From the NCBI GenBank assembly GCA_002747455.1, contig PDPG01000044.1, positions 33,292-97,291 on the forward strand: a stretch of 64,000 nucleotides of DNA. Direction: 5' to 3'. Within the stretch, counting starts at the first letter, position 1, and each line of letters begins with the position of its first letter. Source of the stretch: Pseudomonadota bacterium. GTDB taxonomy: Bacteria; Pseudomonadota; Gammaproteobacteria; Thiotrichales; Thiotrichaceae. A program made the translations under genes and the position numbers. This document shows positions 10,401-19,456 of the stretch, piece by piece. The notes below the pieces were generated by a model, which was not told the origin of the DNA, made no database searches, and saw only the letters and a program-made list of their open reading frames with translations.

Positions 10401-11553
10401 CTGTGTTCAGGCGCGATTGCTGGTGAAGGGTGCCACGCAAGTTGTCTTTGATTGTGTAACCGTTGCCATCGTAGTCCAGCCACATCTCACGGTGCAGGTT
10501 CAGCGTGTTTTGTCCGTTCTGACTGACGCCTCGGTGCATGACCTTTAGTGTGAGGGCTTGCTTGGGGGAGAGTAGATAAGCTGGTAGTGATTTCCACTTT
10601 TCAGGGAGACGGGTCTGGTTTGGGTCAATGCTGGGTGCGCCGGTGACTTCCGTTTGGCGCATGGTATTGTCAGAGGCAAATACCCACACCTCTTGTTGTG
10701 GCCACGGGGACCGGCTGCTGGGCAGGGTGAAGACAGTCTGATCAGCCTTGGCGCGACCTGTGACTTCAATCGTCCACTCGCCGGGGCGTAACTGCACCTG
10801 AAGCTGGCTGGCCTGGCCGTTTTTTCCAGCTTCTATGCGTGCAGGCAGTGGGCTATTAATGCGCAATGCAATGAACTGATCCAGCAAAACAGGGGAAAGT
10901 GAGACATTCCTTTGTTTGCCGGAGACGCGCAGCTTAATCGCAGTGGTCACTGTGATCGGGTGCTGGTCATTGATCTTACGAAATACTTGAATATCCAGAT
11001 TGTCCTCACTCACGGCTTCGCTCAGACCCTGTGTCAACCAAAGCTGACCTTCTGCATTGAACTGTGGTTGCTCAATATCCTGACTATTGACCTGTAGTTG
11101 AATCAAGCCAGATTCGGGTGGGACACGTAATGACTTGGGTAATTTGCACCAACGGAATAAGCCGCGAATGGTATGTGTTCCCACATCGAGTTTGACATGC
11201 GGCAGGCCATTAACGGACTGTACCAGCAGCTCACCCTGCTCAGATTGCACACTCAGCGGCCAGTGTGCTTGATCGCCGGGTAGCCGCACCAGTGTTTCAG
11301 CATAAATTTGCCACTGCTGACTAAACGTCCCTCCGTTTTCACCGAGCTGTAGTTGCAATTGGGACGGCCAGCGACACGTGCGTGATGGATGGTTGTAAGC
11401 ATACGGGCAAGTCAGGTCATTTTTATTCTGTAGCACCCAATCGACCCACGGTTTTAGTGGTTCAGGAACTTGATCCGGCTGTAGCGGCGGCGCTGCATAA
11501 GTGGACAAACTTATCACGATCAAACTCAGTAAAAGATACAGGCGATATGGCAT
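7471..11553 (-). CDS. Large exported/inner-membrane protein of unknown function
   Basis: I do not recognise this 1360-residue protein. It begins with a clear Sec signal peptide (hydrophobic stretch ending STYA-A near residue 21) and a periplasmic domain of about 450 residues. Membrane segments follow at roughly 474-560 (several), 666-695 and 713-730. A second periplasmic domain spans about 735-1165, and the last 190 residues hold four or more membrane segments. The second soluble domain starts after a signal-like stretch ending AAQA-E. Like the first, it has a Cys pair near its start (CLPEC near 754; CPYAYNHPSRTC at 49-60) and an LPG-x-Q-x-x-W element, so the two halves look like a diverged internal duplication. 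It stands alone between two convergent/divergent housekeeping genes. A role in envelope or polysaccharide biology is only a guess from topology. Confidence 0.85.
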   Translation of the reverse strand: MPYRLYLLLSLIVISLSTYAAPPLQPDQVPEPLKPWVDWVLQNKNDLTCPYAYNHPSRTCRWPSQLQLQLGENGGTFSQQWQIYAETLVRLPGDQAHWPLSVQSEQGELLVQSVNGLPHVKLDVGTHTIRGLFRWCKLPKSLRVPPESGLIQLQVNSQDIEQPQFNAEGQLWLTQGLSEAVSEDNLDIQVFRKINDQHPITVTTAIKLRVSGKQRNVSLSPVLLDQFIALRINSPLPARIEAGKNGQASQLQVQLRPGEWTIEVTGRAKADQTVFTLPSSRSPWPQQEVWVFASDNTMRQTEVTGAPSIDPNQTRLPEKWKSLPAYLLSPKQALTLKVMHRGVSQNGQNTLNLHREMWLDYDGNGYTIKDNLRGTLHQQSRLNTAPELKLGRVGIAGQNQLITRDDSGKEGVEIRHESINLDAESRYSGPRSTPPVNGWEHDLQRVDTTLHLPPGWRLFSASGTDNLPNSWVKNWSLLDFFLVLIIALSVAYLYTPLWGMFALVTLVFTWHEPNAPRYIWLNLLAAIALLRVLPDSWFKRSVNFYRWASLLALMLILLPYTINTIKQSMYPQLENHYGYPIQTQEADKLAAFDMEQEMLEEYVMSSPRAMKQMVKPKNRKPYRQPYKSNIQAIDPNSMIQTGPGLPHWHSDQRIRLNWSGPVKTNETSTLLLINPLLNSLIKLCGIALLLGMTWRLLSLNKGTGWNPMQWLKRGTAAVIAMCLLPALIGTPDAAQAETIPDKHMLQELQQRLTAAPECLPECAQIEQMQVSINDHSLNARLRVHAMIDTAIPLPGSQDTWLPQQILINGETALAIQRDQSRQLWVALPKGRSDIMLSGTLPVRNSMPLPLPLKPHSVTWQSNSANWTLEGIKDNGSTESQLQLNRVLSKETQARQEQAQSTLPTFVKIERQLNLGLDWTVETTLTRLSPLDTPLSLNIPLLAGEQPMSEQLSIKNGRIKINLSAQQTQARWSSRLNSQNQLTLTTTNNQQFLESWRVATSPIWNLKSSGIPVNRYLNQDQQTIPVWYPWPGESLTLDISKPKAVTGQTVTVLNSQLHIDTGKRANNVTLSMTILSSRGVLHDVQIPQHADITSILIDGKAQRIQRHNNTLSLTLKPGRQTVKLEWREPNVLTTRYQFPKVDLGLPSVNANFSIDLPQDRWVLWVNGPTMGPAILFWGVLVALAILSVALAASKLTPLKSWQWFLLGIGLSQTETWLMVLVILWLVAIAYREKYNQTPPNYIKFNLMQLSLVSLTFVALGVLAVAVANGLLGRPEMQIVGNGSSAYSLNWYRDRALSTLSQPSFISVPLWIYRVLMLAWALWLAISVLGWLRWGWQALNVGRLWMKRPAGESRGWFGRKKK

Positions 11554-11659
11554 AACTGACTCATTTAATTTTTTTAGTTGATGGGATAAGTCTATGCCAA
11601 ATTATTTGTGGCGTGAGAAGTTTTTTTGATTTTCGGATTGTTTGTTTATTGTTTATTGT

Positions 11660-12457
11660 TTAATCTTGGTGGCTGGGTGTGGCGGCCAGTTTTTTCAGCA
11701 CTTCCGCAACGGCTCGCAATGCAAAGCTGGCGGTTACGGTGGTGCAAGAGCCTAAGCCACCGGCACAGCTAAGTGACGAGCCGGACTCGGCGGGTTTGTC
11801 AAAACTAAATGAGCCGTCTTTCAGCGCATAGCGCTGTGCCTCCAGAGAATACACCGCTGGCACACTAAAGCGTTTTTTGGGGTCGCGACTCAGCCCATAT
11901 TCCTGACGTAGTAGTTTGCGGGTTTTGGATAACAGGGGGTCTTGCTGGGTCTGGCTAAGGTCCCCCAGTGTGATTTTAGCCGGATCAATTTGACCACCCG
12001 CGCCACCGACAGTAATAACCTTGATTTTATGACGTTTACAATGGCTGATGAGCGCAGCTTTTACCCGTGAGCTGTCAATACAATCCATGACAAAGTCCAT
12101 CGAGCGGGTGAGCAGTTCAGCGACATTTTCAATGCTTATAAAGTCGTCAATAATATGAATCCGGCAATCGGGATTAATGTCAGTAATCCTTTCTGCCAAT
12201 ACGGCTGTTTTATCGTTGCCTAGCGTGGAGGACATGGCAGGGAGCTGCCGGTTGATATTGGACTCGGCAACCACATCCAGATCAATCATGGTGATTTCAC
12301 CGATGCCACTGCGGGCTAACGACTCCACAGCCCACGAGCCGACTCCACCCACGCCGATGACACACACATGGCTGTTGGTAAATCGCTCAAGTCCGTGGGT
12401 TCCGTAAAGCTTGGCGATCCCACCAAAACGGCGCTCCAAATGGGTTGCTTGTGCCAT
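11660..12457 (-). CDS. tcdA: tRNA threonylcarbamoyladenosine dehydratase
   Basis: E1/MoeB/ThiF-family enzyme that uses ATP to cyclise t6A37 of tRNA to ct6A. The nucleotide-binding motif VIGVGGVGSWAVESLARSG is followed by IDLDVVAESNINRQ, and the C-terminal half carries the family-typical DPKKRFSVPAVYS and CAGGLGSCTTVTASF. I placed the start at the ATG 12457-12455 (MAQATHLERRFGG, 265 aa), because the extension further upstream would need a TTG at 12478 and the E. coli protein has a similarly short lead into the RFGG motif. The partner genes csdA and csdE are not next to it. Confidence 0.92.
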   Translation of the reverse strand: MAQATHLERRFGGIAKLYGTHGLERFTNSHVCVIGVGGVGSWAVESLARSGIGEITMIDLDVVAESNINRQLPAMSSTLGNDKTAVLAERITDINPDCRIHIIDDFISIENVAELLTRSMDFVMDCIDSSRVKAALISHCKRHKIKVITVGGAGGQIDPAKITLGDLSQTQQDPLLSKTRKLLRQEYGLSRDPKKRFSVPAVYSLEAQRYALKDGSFSFDKPAESGSSLSCAGGLGSCTTVTASFALRAVAEVLKKLAATPSHQD

Positions 12458-12695
12458 GTGCCAGTTCTCAATCGCCAAAACCGCAAATTATTTTTAAAAA
12501 TCTTGCAGATATCAATATAATTTCTTAGCAATCGTCAGTTGTTTTTGGTTAGAATACCCCGTTTTCCGAACTGGACGGATTGCCTGAGCCTTTAAAACCA
12601 ATTCATTTTGTTGGTGGCATTGGGTACAGATGTTGAGATAAGTACAGACATCACCAGAAATTTTTTTACGCCTGACAATATTTTAGAGTACAGAC

Positions 12696-14783
12696 ATGAA
12701 AGACCTAACGAGTTACCGCAACATTGGTATTTTTGCCCATGTTGATGCGGGTAAGACAACCACGACAGAACGTATCCTTAGTCTGACCGGTAAGATCCAT
12801 AAGATCGGAGAGGTTCACGACGGTGAAGCAACCACAGACTTCATGGAGCAGGAAGCGGAGCGTGGTATCACCATCCAGTCTGCTGCGGTAAGTTGTGAGT
12901 GGAATAAGCATCGCTTAAACATCATTGATACCCCTGGGCACGTTGACTTTACGGTAGAGGTTTACCGCTCTTTGAAGGTACTTGATGGTGGTGTTGGTGT
13001 GTTCTGTGGCTCTGGCGGTGTTGAGCCGCAGTCCGAGACCAACTGGCGTTATGCCAACGAGTCAGAAGTTGCACGTGTTATTTTCGTCAACAAGCTGGAT
13101 CGTCTGGGTGCTGACTTCTTCCGCGTGGTCAAGCAGGTTGAAGATGTACTGGCGGCGCGTCCGTTGGTTATGGTACTGCCCATTGGTCGTGAAGAAGACT
13201 TCACAGGTGTGGTTGACCTACTAACACGTAAGGCGTGGGTGTGGGATAGTTCCGGCGATCCTCTGAAGTACACGATTGAAGACGTACCTGCGGATATGCA
13301 AGAGCAGGTGGAAGAATACCGCGAAGTGCTGATTGAAACAGCACTGGAGCAGGATGATGACCTGATGGAAGCGTATCTGGAAGATGGTACTGAGCCTTCA
13401 TTGGAGCAAATTAAAGCGTGTATCCGTAAGGGTACGATCGCGCTGGACTTCTTCCCGACTTACTGTGGTTCTGCGTTCAAAAACAAAGGTGTTCAGTTAG
13501 TGCTGGATGCAGTTGTTGACTACCTGCCAAACCCTGTTGAAGTAGACCCTCAGCCTGAAGTGGATGCGGAAGGTAATGAGACGGGTGAATTCGCAGTTGT
13601 TGATCCTGAACGTCCATTACGCGCATTGGCATTCAAAATCATGGATGATCGTTATGGCGCATTGACCTTTATCCGTGTGTATTCCGGTAAACTGGAAAAG
13701 GGCATGACGATTCTCAACAGCTTTACGGGTAAGACCGAGCGTGTGGGTCGCATCGTAGAGATGTCAGCGGATGACCGTATTGAGCTGAATTCCGCACAGG
13801 CCGGTGATATCGTTGCGATTCTGGGTATGAAGAATGTGCAGACTGGTCACACCTTATGTGATCCCAAGCACCCTGCCACGCTGGAGCCAATGGTGTTCCC
13901 TGAGCCAGTAATCTCCATTGCTGTTGCGCCTAAAGACAAGGCTGGTGCTGAGAAGATGGGTATTGCGATCAGTAAGATGGTTGCCGAAGATCCTACCTTC
14001 CAGGTTGAGACTGACGAAGATTCTGGCGAGACTATCCTGAAGGGGATGGGTGAGCTGCACCTGGATATCAAGATTGATATCATGAAGCGTACTTATGGTG
14101 TTGATGTGGTTGTGGGTAAGCCTCAGGTGGCCTACCGTGAAACCATTACACAGCGCTGTGAAGACAGCTACACGCATAAGAAGCAGTCTGGTGGTTCTGG
14201 TCAGTTTGGTAAGATTGATTACATTATCGAGCCGAATGAGCCGGGCGAAGGCTTCTCGTTCGAGTCAGTGGTCACAGGTGGTAACGTGCCACGTGAATAC
14301 TGGCCTGCGGTTGAGAAAGGCTTCCAGATGAGCATGGAAAAAGGTGTGCTGGCTGGCTTCCCGACATTGGATGTGAAAGTCACCTTGGTGGATGGTGCAT
14401 ACCACGCGGTTGACTCCTCGGCTTTGGCATTTGAGATTGCCGCGAAGGGTGCCTATCGTCAGTCTATTCCCAAGGCAGGTCCTCAGTTGATTGAGCCAAT
14501 CATGGCGGTTGATGTGTTCACGCCAGATGATAACGTCGGTGATGTTATTGGTGACCTTAACCGTCGTCGCGGGATGATCAAGTCTCAGGAATCTGGTGCA
14601 ACAGGTGTACGCATTAAGGCGGAGGCACCGTTGAGTGAGATGTTTGGTTACATCGGTGACTTGCGTACAATGACTTCAGGTCGTGGTCAGTTCTCAATGG
14701 AGTTTGCTAACTACGCACCATGTCCTGCAAATGTTGCGGAAGTTGTTATCAAAGAGACCAAGGAGCGTGAAGCAGCGAAGTAA
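12696..14783 (+). CDS. fusA: Elongation factor G, second-type (EF-G2 like)
   Basis: Translational GTPase of 695 aa with all five EF-G domains: G1 [16 protein letters not shown]3 [10 protein letters not shown]4 NKLD, and domain IV/V motifs such as GKPQVAYRE and the C-terminal [14 protein letters not shown]. The N terminus [29 protein letters not shown] and [22 protein letters not shown] resemble the Vibrio/Shewanella fusA2 product more than the str-operon EF-G. The gene stands alone, without rpsL, rpsG or tuf, which supports a paralogue role (translocation or recycling). A canonical fusA probably exists elsewhere in the genome; that is inference. Confidence 0.93.
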   Translation: MKDLTSYRNIGIFAHVDAGKTTTTERILSLTGKIHKIGEVHDGEATTDFMEQEAERGITIQSAAVSCEWNKHRLNIIDTPGHVDFTVEVYRSLKVLDGGVGVFCGSGGVEPQSETNWRYANESEVARVIFVNKLDRLGADFFRVVKQVEDVLAARPLVMVLPIGREEDFTGVVDLLTRKAWVWDSSGDPLKYTIEDVPADMQEQVEEYREVLIETALEQDDDLMEAYLEDGTEPSLEQIKACIRKGTIALDFFPTYCGSAFKNKGVQLVLDAVVDYLPNPVEVDPQPEVDAEGNETGEFAVVDPERPLRALAFKIMDDRYGALTFIRVYSGKLEKGMTILNSFTGKTERVGRIVEMSADDRIELNSAQAGDIVAILGMKNVQTGHTLCDPKHPATLEPMVFPEPVISIAVAPKDKAGAEKMGIAISKMVAEDPTFQVETDEDSGETILKGMGELHLDIKIDIMKRTYGVDVVVGKPQVAYRETITQRCEDSYTHKKQSGGSGQFGKIDYIIEPNEPGEGFSFESVVTGGNVPREYWPAVEKGFQMSMEKGVLAGFPTLDVKVTLVDGAYHAVDSSALAFEIAAKGAYRQSIPKAGPQLIEPIMAVDVFTPDDNVGDVIGDLNRRRGMIKSQESGATGVRIKAEAPLSEMFGYIGDLRTMTSGRGQFSMEFANYAPCPANVAEVVIKETKEREAAK

Positions 14784-14817
14784 TTATTTGTTACTTGTTG
14801 CTTCTGCTTGATAAGAT

Positions 14818-14849
14818 TGGCCGGTGAATTTATTCCCGGCCATTTTTTT
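14818..14849 (+). terminator. Intrinsic terminator after fusA
   Basis: TGGCCGG (14818-14824) pairs with CCGGCCA (14836-14842), followed by seven T. Confidence 0.9.
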
Positions 14850-14884
14850 AGCTAGGATGCCATGAAGTGTAATAGGGGGATGAA

Positions 14885-15565
14885 ATGAGTGGAGCCGTAA
14901 AGTTAGCACCAAGTTGGTTGAATGTTATTGGCCATGAGTTTGATCAGGATTATATGCAGCGCCTGCGTGAGTTTCTGATCGCAGAAAAGGCCGCCGGTAA
15001 AACGATTTTGCCACACAGCTCCCTGTGGTTTAATGCACTGAACTCAACGCCATTTGATCAAGTGAAAGTTGTTATTCTGGGACAAGATCCGTATCCCACC
15101 CCCGGCCACGCGCATGGCTTATGCTTCTCAGCCATGCCGGAGGTGAAGCCACTGCCCAAATCACTGATTAACATCAACAAGGAACTGCTGGACGATTTGG
15201 GTGTTAATAATTCTCATACCGCATATTTGCAGCCCTGGGCAGAGCAGGGGGTATTATTGCTCAATGCGGTATTAACGGTTCAGGCGGGTCACTCGAACTC
15301 GCATCAAGGAAAAGGCTGGGAGCAATTTACTGATGCCATTGTGCACGCGTTGAATGAACGGGCAGAATCCATCGTATTTATATTATGGGGAAGCTACGCG
15401 CAAAAGAAAGCCGCATTTATTGATGCTGGAAAGCATTATGTTATTAAATCGGCACATCCTTCGCCGTTGTCAGCACATCGTGGTTTTTTTGGCAGTAAAC
15501 CTTTTTCAAAAACTAATGCATATTTAGAAAAAATGGGTAAAACACCCATTAACTGGCAGCTATAA
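14885..15565 (+). CDS. ung: Uracil-DNA glycosylase (family 1)
   Basis: Removes uracil from DNA as the first step of base excision repair. Catalytic water-activating motif GQDPYPTPGHAHGLCFS lies near residues 65-81, the uracil-binding LLLNAVLTV and NSHQGKGWE follow, and the leucine-loop motif HPSPLSAHRGFFG is near residue 190. It is 226 aa, normal for UngA. An AGGGGG box precedes the ATG. It is a monocistronic gene between the fusA terminator and the acyltransferase gene. Confidence 0.97.
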   Translation: MSGAVKLAPSWLNVIGHEFDQDYMQRLREFLIAEKAAGKTILPHSSLWFNALNSTPFDQVKVVILGQDPYPTPGHAHGLCFSAMPEVKPLPKSLININKELLDDLGVNNSHTAYLQPWAEQGVLLLNAVLTVQAGHSNSHQGKGWEQFTDAIVHALNERAESIVFILWGSYAQKKAAFIDAGKHYVIKSAHPSPLSAHRGFFGSKPFSKTNAYLEKMGKTPINWQL

Positions 15566-15638
15566 AGTAGCCTGAGCCTGCTGCATACATTGGCGAATAT
15601 GTTAGAGCGGCACAGCGAATCCTAATTGAGAATATGAC

Positions 15639-16760
15639 ATGCAATACCGAGCTGAAATTGATGGCCTGAGAGCTTTGGCCGTGGTGCCGGTGGTGTTATA
15701 CCACGCGGGAATCAGTGGCTTTAGTGGCGGCTTTGTTGGGGTGGATATTTTCTTTGTGATTAGTGGCTATCTAATCACCTCGATTATTCTGAGCGAGCAG
15801 GCCAACGCCCAGTTTACCTTGGCGGGGTTTTATGAGCGTCGGGCGCGTCGTATTTTACCCGCGTTAATGTTGGTGACTTTGCTAAGTAGTATTGCCGCCT
15901 GGTATTTATTATTGCCGAATGAACTGGTTGACTACGGCCAGAGTGTTGCCTCAGTCGGTGTATTTGCATCCAATATTCTGTTCTGGCTGCAAAGTGATTA
16001 TTTTGCCGCAGAATCTGAATTTATTCCCTTACTTCACACCTGGAGTCTGGCCGTGGAAGAACAGTTCTATCTGGTCTTTCCGCTATTTATGATGGCGACG
16101 ATTGCATGGCTGAAACGTCGTCGCTTATTGGTGCTGGGCATTATCGGTATAATAAGTTTGCTGTATTGTGAATGGGCATGGCGCAATGCCGCCGAAGCCA
16201 ACTTCTTTTTGATTCCATCACGCGCCTGGGAGCTATTAGCGGGCGTATTTTGTGCGCTTTACTTGCAACACCACTCCTTGAAGCAGCTTGTCATCCGGCA
16301 GGTCGGTGGTCTGCTGGGCTTGGGGCTATTGCTGTATTCGATTTTTGTGTTTGATAAAAATATCCCGTTTCCAAGTCTCTATACCTTGCTGCCAGTGCTG
16401 GGAACGGCACTGATTATTCTGTGTGTGGATAGTGAAACGATGGTCGGGAAGTTGTTTTCCTTGCCCGCCCTGGTTGGTATCGGGCTGATTTCTTATAGTG
16501 CTTATCTGTGGCATCAGCCATTGTTTGTGTTTGCGCGGATGAGCAGCATGGATGTGCTATCGGTCTACTTGTTGTTAGGGCTGAGTGCGTTGAGTTTTGT
16601 ATTAGCCTTTGTCAGTTGGCGCTGGGTAGAACAGCCGTTTAGAAACCGGAGCTGGCTGAGCCAAAAGCAAGTGCTGTGGATGGCTGGGGGATGCAGTGTG
16701 GTGCTGGTTAGTCTGGGAATGATTTTTGTGCTGAATGAAGGTTTTGCAGGGCGTTTTTAG
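15639..16760 (+). CDS. Acyltransferase-3 membrane protein (OafA/YrhL family), without SGNH domain
   Basis: Integral inner-membrane acyltransferase expected to move acyl (often acetyl) groups onto surface polysaccharide. The N terminus has the family signature EIDGLRALAVVPVVLYHAG followed by GGFVGVDIFFVISGYLIT, then FYERRARRILPALM and HTWSLAVEEQFYLVFPL. About ten hydrophobic segments are visible. The 373-residue protein ends at NEGFAGRF, which is where longer homologues (about 650 aa) continue into a periplasmic SGNH domain. Such a domain is encoded as a separate secreted protein 145 bp downstream. The acceptor is unknown; O-antigen or another rhamnose-bearing glycan is a guess from the nearby rfb genes. 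Confidence 0.92.
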   Translation: MQYRAEIDGLRALAVVPVVLYHAGISGFSGGFVGVDIFFVISGYLITSIILSEQANAQFTLAGFYERRARRILPALMLVTLLSSIAAWYLLLPNELVDYGQSVASVGVFASNILFWLQSDYFAAESEFIPLLHTWSLAVEEQFYLVFPLFMMATIAWLKRRRLLVLGIIGIISLLYCEWAWRNAAEANFFLIPSRAWELLAGVFCALYLQHHSLKQLVIRQVGGLLGLGLLLYSIFVFDKNIPFPSLYTLLPVLGTALIILCVDSETMVGKLFSLPALVGIGLISYSAYLWHQPLFVFARMSSMDVLSVYLLLGLSALSFVLAFVSWRWVEQPFRNRSWLSQKQVLWMAGGCSVVLVSLGMIFVLNEGFAGRF

Positions 16761-16904
16761 GTGGTGAGCCTTTGGTCGTGGGGGAGTGTTGCTGGCGATG
16801 AGCCTGGGGCACACCGTTGCCTTGATGAAATATCTGTCATGGTTGAGAACCGACATGAAAACGCATAGTCGAATTTGATTCCATTAATCAGGGGTTAGGT
16901 AGTA

Positions 16905-17735
16905 ATGAAAAACACAATCACATCACGTTATGGTTTGGGGTTAATCGCAATCAGCACTTTGTGCTCGGCACTTTTCACCAGTCATGTGCAGGCAGCAAGC
17001 GAAGATTTATTAGCGGCTGCGGATCCGAAGGTCAATAAGGCTTATGTCCGGGCACGGTTTGGCAAAGTTCAGAATAAGCCGTTTAATGCCAATGATCCTC
17101 GACCCAAGTTGTTGATTCTTGGGGATAGTCAGGCGCAGGATTTTGTGAATAGTGCGATGGAGCATGACTATCTGGATAAGTATCAGGTAAGAACCCGACA
17201 TATTCCTGCACAGTGCCAGCTATTTTTGGGAGATGAAGCAGACTCCGGTGTAGCCGATAAAGACAAAGCGCTGTGTACAAAAGTTGAAAGCCTGACAACA
17301 TCCAAGCGACAAATTCAACGTGCCGATGTCATTATTTTGGCATCCCTATGGCGCAGTTGGGCGGTAAAAAAGTTGCCACAAACGATTGAGAATCTGGAGC
17401 TGCGTGATAATCAAAAGCTCATTGTTTTAGGACGTAAGAGCTTTGGGCGGGTGTCGTTAAGGCATTACCTAAGGATGTCGGATGCGCAACGCAAGTCGGT
17501 GCGTAACCCCATTAAGCGCCAGTTTTTGAATGATAACCGTATCTTGAAGCAGGTCCTGCCGCCACAGGTTTTTGTGGATCAGTACACGCTGATCTGCGGA
17601 GCCGGCCAAAGTACCTGCCCAGTGTTTACGCCAGATGCGGAATTGATTTCCTTTGATGGTGGACATTTGACGAAAGCGGGCGCACGTTACGTGGGAGAGC
17701 GGATTTTTACAAGCCCGGCACTTTCCTCGTTGTAA
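16905..17735 (+). CDS. Periplasmic SGNH-hydrolase-like protein
   Basis: Secreted 276-residue protein with a signal peptide (cleavage likely after SHVQA near residue 30). SGNH block I appears as ILGDSQAQD near residue 72, and block V appears as DGGHLTKAGARYV near the C terminus, giving the Asp-xx-His pair. The block II Gly and block III Asn are not obvious to me. In fused acyltransferase-3/SGNH proteins this domain completes transfer of the acyl group to the glycan in the periplasm. Here it directly follows the truncated-length membrane partner, so the two probably form a split two-component O-acylation unit. The pairing is inferred from order and domain complementarity. Confidence 0.8.
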   Translation: MKNTITSRYGLGLIAISTLCSALFTSHVQAASEDLLAAADPKVNKAYVRARFGKVQNKPFNANDPRPKLLILGDSQAQDFVNSAMEHDYLDKYQVRTRHIPAQCQLFLGDEADSGVADKDKALCTKVESLTTSKRQIQRADVIILASLWRSWAVKKLPQTIENLELRDNQKLIVLGRKSFGRVSLRHYLRMSDAQRKSVRNPIKRQFLNDNRILKQVLPPQVFVDQYTLICGAGQSTCPVFTPDAELISFDGGHLTKAGARYVGERIFTSPALSSL

Positions 17736-17878
17736 CTCGTTTATAGCCACTCGCCTCACCTCCTAAGTTATGCCAGAATGAGCGCGACAGCCTGTGGCAA
17801 CCCTATAAAATGCAGGCATCGGGTCGGCGTTTGATGATCAAAGAGCGCGGCTATTTCAAATAATTGGTGAGGTCTTTT

Positions 17879-19369
17879 ATGGATACTATCGGGCATCTGA
17901 TCAACGGCGAACTTCGCTCAGACAACAATCGCACTCAGGATGTTTACAACCCATCTACGGGCGAGGTGCAGAGGCAAGTGGCTTTGGCGACAGCCAGTAC
18001 CGTTGAGGAGGCGATTGCGGCGGCGGCGAAGGCGTTTCCAGCATGGCGGGATACGCCAGCGTCAAAACGTGCGCGTATCATGTTCAGATTCAAGCAGCTA
18101 TTGGAAGAACATGCCAGCGAGATCAATGACTTGGTGGGGCAGGAACATGGCAAAATCAGCCATGATGCTGGAGGGGAGTTGCAGCGTGGGATCGAGAATG
18201 TCGAATTTGCCTGCTATGCGCCTGAGGCGCTGAAGGGCGAGCACAGTAAAAATGTTGGCCCGAATATCGACTCATGGAGCGAGTTCCAGCCGATTGGTGT
18301 TGTGGCTGGAATTACCCCGTTTAACTTCCCCGTGATGGTGCCGTTATGGATGTATCCGTCGGCAATTGTGTGCGGCAATACCTTTGTGCTGAAACCATCG
18401 GAGCGCGATCCCAGCTCTACCATGCTGGTGGCACAGTTGGCGCATGAGGCAGGGCTGCCCCCCGGTGTGTTAAATGTGGTGAATGGGGATAAAGAAGCCG
18501 TTGATACTTTGCTGAGTGATAAGCGGGTACAGGCGGTGAGCTTTGTTGGCTCTACCCCCATTGCGGAATATATTTACGCAACGGCGACCGCAAATGGTAA
18601 GCGTTGTCAGGCGCTTGGCGGTGCAAAAAACCATGCCATTATCATGCCCGATGCTGATATGGACAATGCGGTTAATCAGCTATTGGGTGCGGCCTTCGGT
18701 TCTTCCGGTGAGCGCTGTATGGCTTTGTCGGTCGCAGTCGCTGTTGGGGAGGAAGCAGCGGATACCTTGGTTGCCAGGTTGAGCGAAGCCATGAAGCCAC
18801 TCAAAGTCGGTGCCTGGAATGATAGTAGTAATGACTTTGGCCCTGTGATTACGCAACAACATTTAAACACCGTGAATGGCCACATCAGCAGCGCGGAAGC
18901 GGATGGTGCAACGGTGGTGGTTGATGGTCGTAATGTTCAGGTGGCTGGGCATGAAAACGGCTTTTTCGTTGGTGCGACATTGATTGATCATGTCACACCA
19001 GACATGAGCTCGTACCAAGCGGAAATTTTCGGCCCGGTTTTGCAGGTTATACGGGTGGCAAGTATGCAAGAAGCGATGGACTTGATTGATGCCCATGAGT
19101 ATGGCAATGGCACTTGCATATTTACCCGCGATGGCGAGGCGGCACGTTATTTCACCGATAACATTCAAGTCGGCATGGTTGGGGTCAATGTGCCGTTACC
19201 CGTGCCGGTGTCGTACCATAGCTTTGGTGGCTGGAAGCGCTCTTTATTTGGGGATTTGTCGGCTTACGGGCCGGATAGCATTCGTTTCTACACGCGCCGT
19301 AAAACAATTACACAGCGTTGGCCGTCAGCCGGAGTTCGGGAAGGAGTGTCATTCTCGTTTCCAAGTTAG
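17879..19369 (+). CDS. mmsA: CoA-acylating methylmalonate-semialdehyde dehydrogenase
   Basis: Aldehyde dehydrogenase superfamily member, 496 aa, which oxidises methylmalonate or malonate semialdehyde to propionyl- or acetyl-CoA in valine and inositol breakdown. The MmsA signature is present: GITPFNFPVMVPLWM, GSTPIAEYIY, and the catalytic GSSGERCMALSVAV (Cys about residue 280). The Glu of most ALDHs is replaced by the Asn-containing GGAKNHAIIMPDAD, as in this subfamily. I chose the ATG at 17879 (MDTIGHLINGE) because GTGAGG lies at good spacing; an upstream TTG at 17864 is less likely. No valine pathway partner lies nearby. Confidence 0.92.
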   Translation: MDTIGHLINGELRSDNNRTQDVYNPSTGEVQRQVALATASTVEEAIAAAAKAFPAWRDTPASKRARIMFRFKQLLEEHASEINDLVGQEHGKISHDAGGELQRGIENVEFACYAPEALKGEHSKNVGPNIDSWSEFQPIGVVAGITPFNFPVMVPLWMYPSAIVCGNTFVLKPSERDPSSTMLVAQLAHEAGLPPGVLNVVNGDKEAVDTLLSDKRVQAVSFVGSTPIAEYIYATATANGKRCQALGGAKNHAIIMPDADMDNAVNQLLGAAFGSSGERCMALSVAVAVGEEAADTLVARLSEAMKPLKVGAWNDSSNDFGPVITQQHLNTVNGHISSAEADGATVVVDGRNVQVAGHENGFFVGATLIDHVTPDMSSYQAEIFGPVLQVIRVASMQEAMDLIDAHEYGNGTCIFTRDGEAARYFTDNIQVGMVGVNVPLPVPVSYHSFGGWKRSLFGDLSAYGPDSIRFYTRRKTITQRWPSAGVREGVSFSFPS

Positions 19370-19456
19370 AGCGATGGTGTTTGGCAATTTGCCACAATTT
19401 TTTGAAAATGCTTGGTTCCCTACGTCTGTAATGTGCGGGAGTCTTGGACTTAGGCT

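Noticed and set aside
16761..16904. Decayed SGNH domain in the gap after the acyltransferase stop
   Set aside because: Reading on past the stop gives no SGNH motif, and an intact secreted SGNH gene follows instead.
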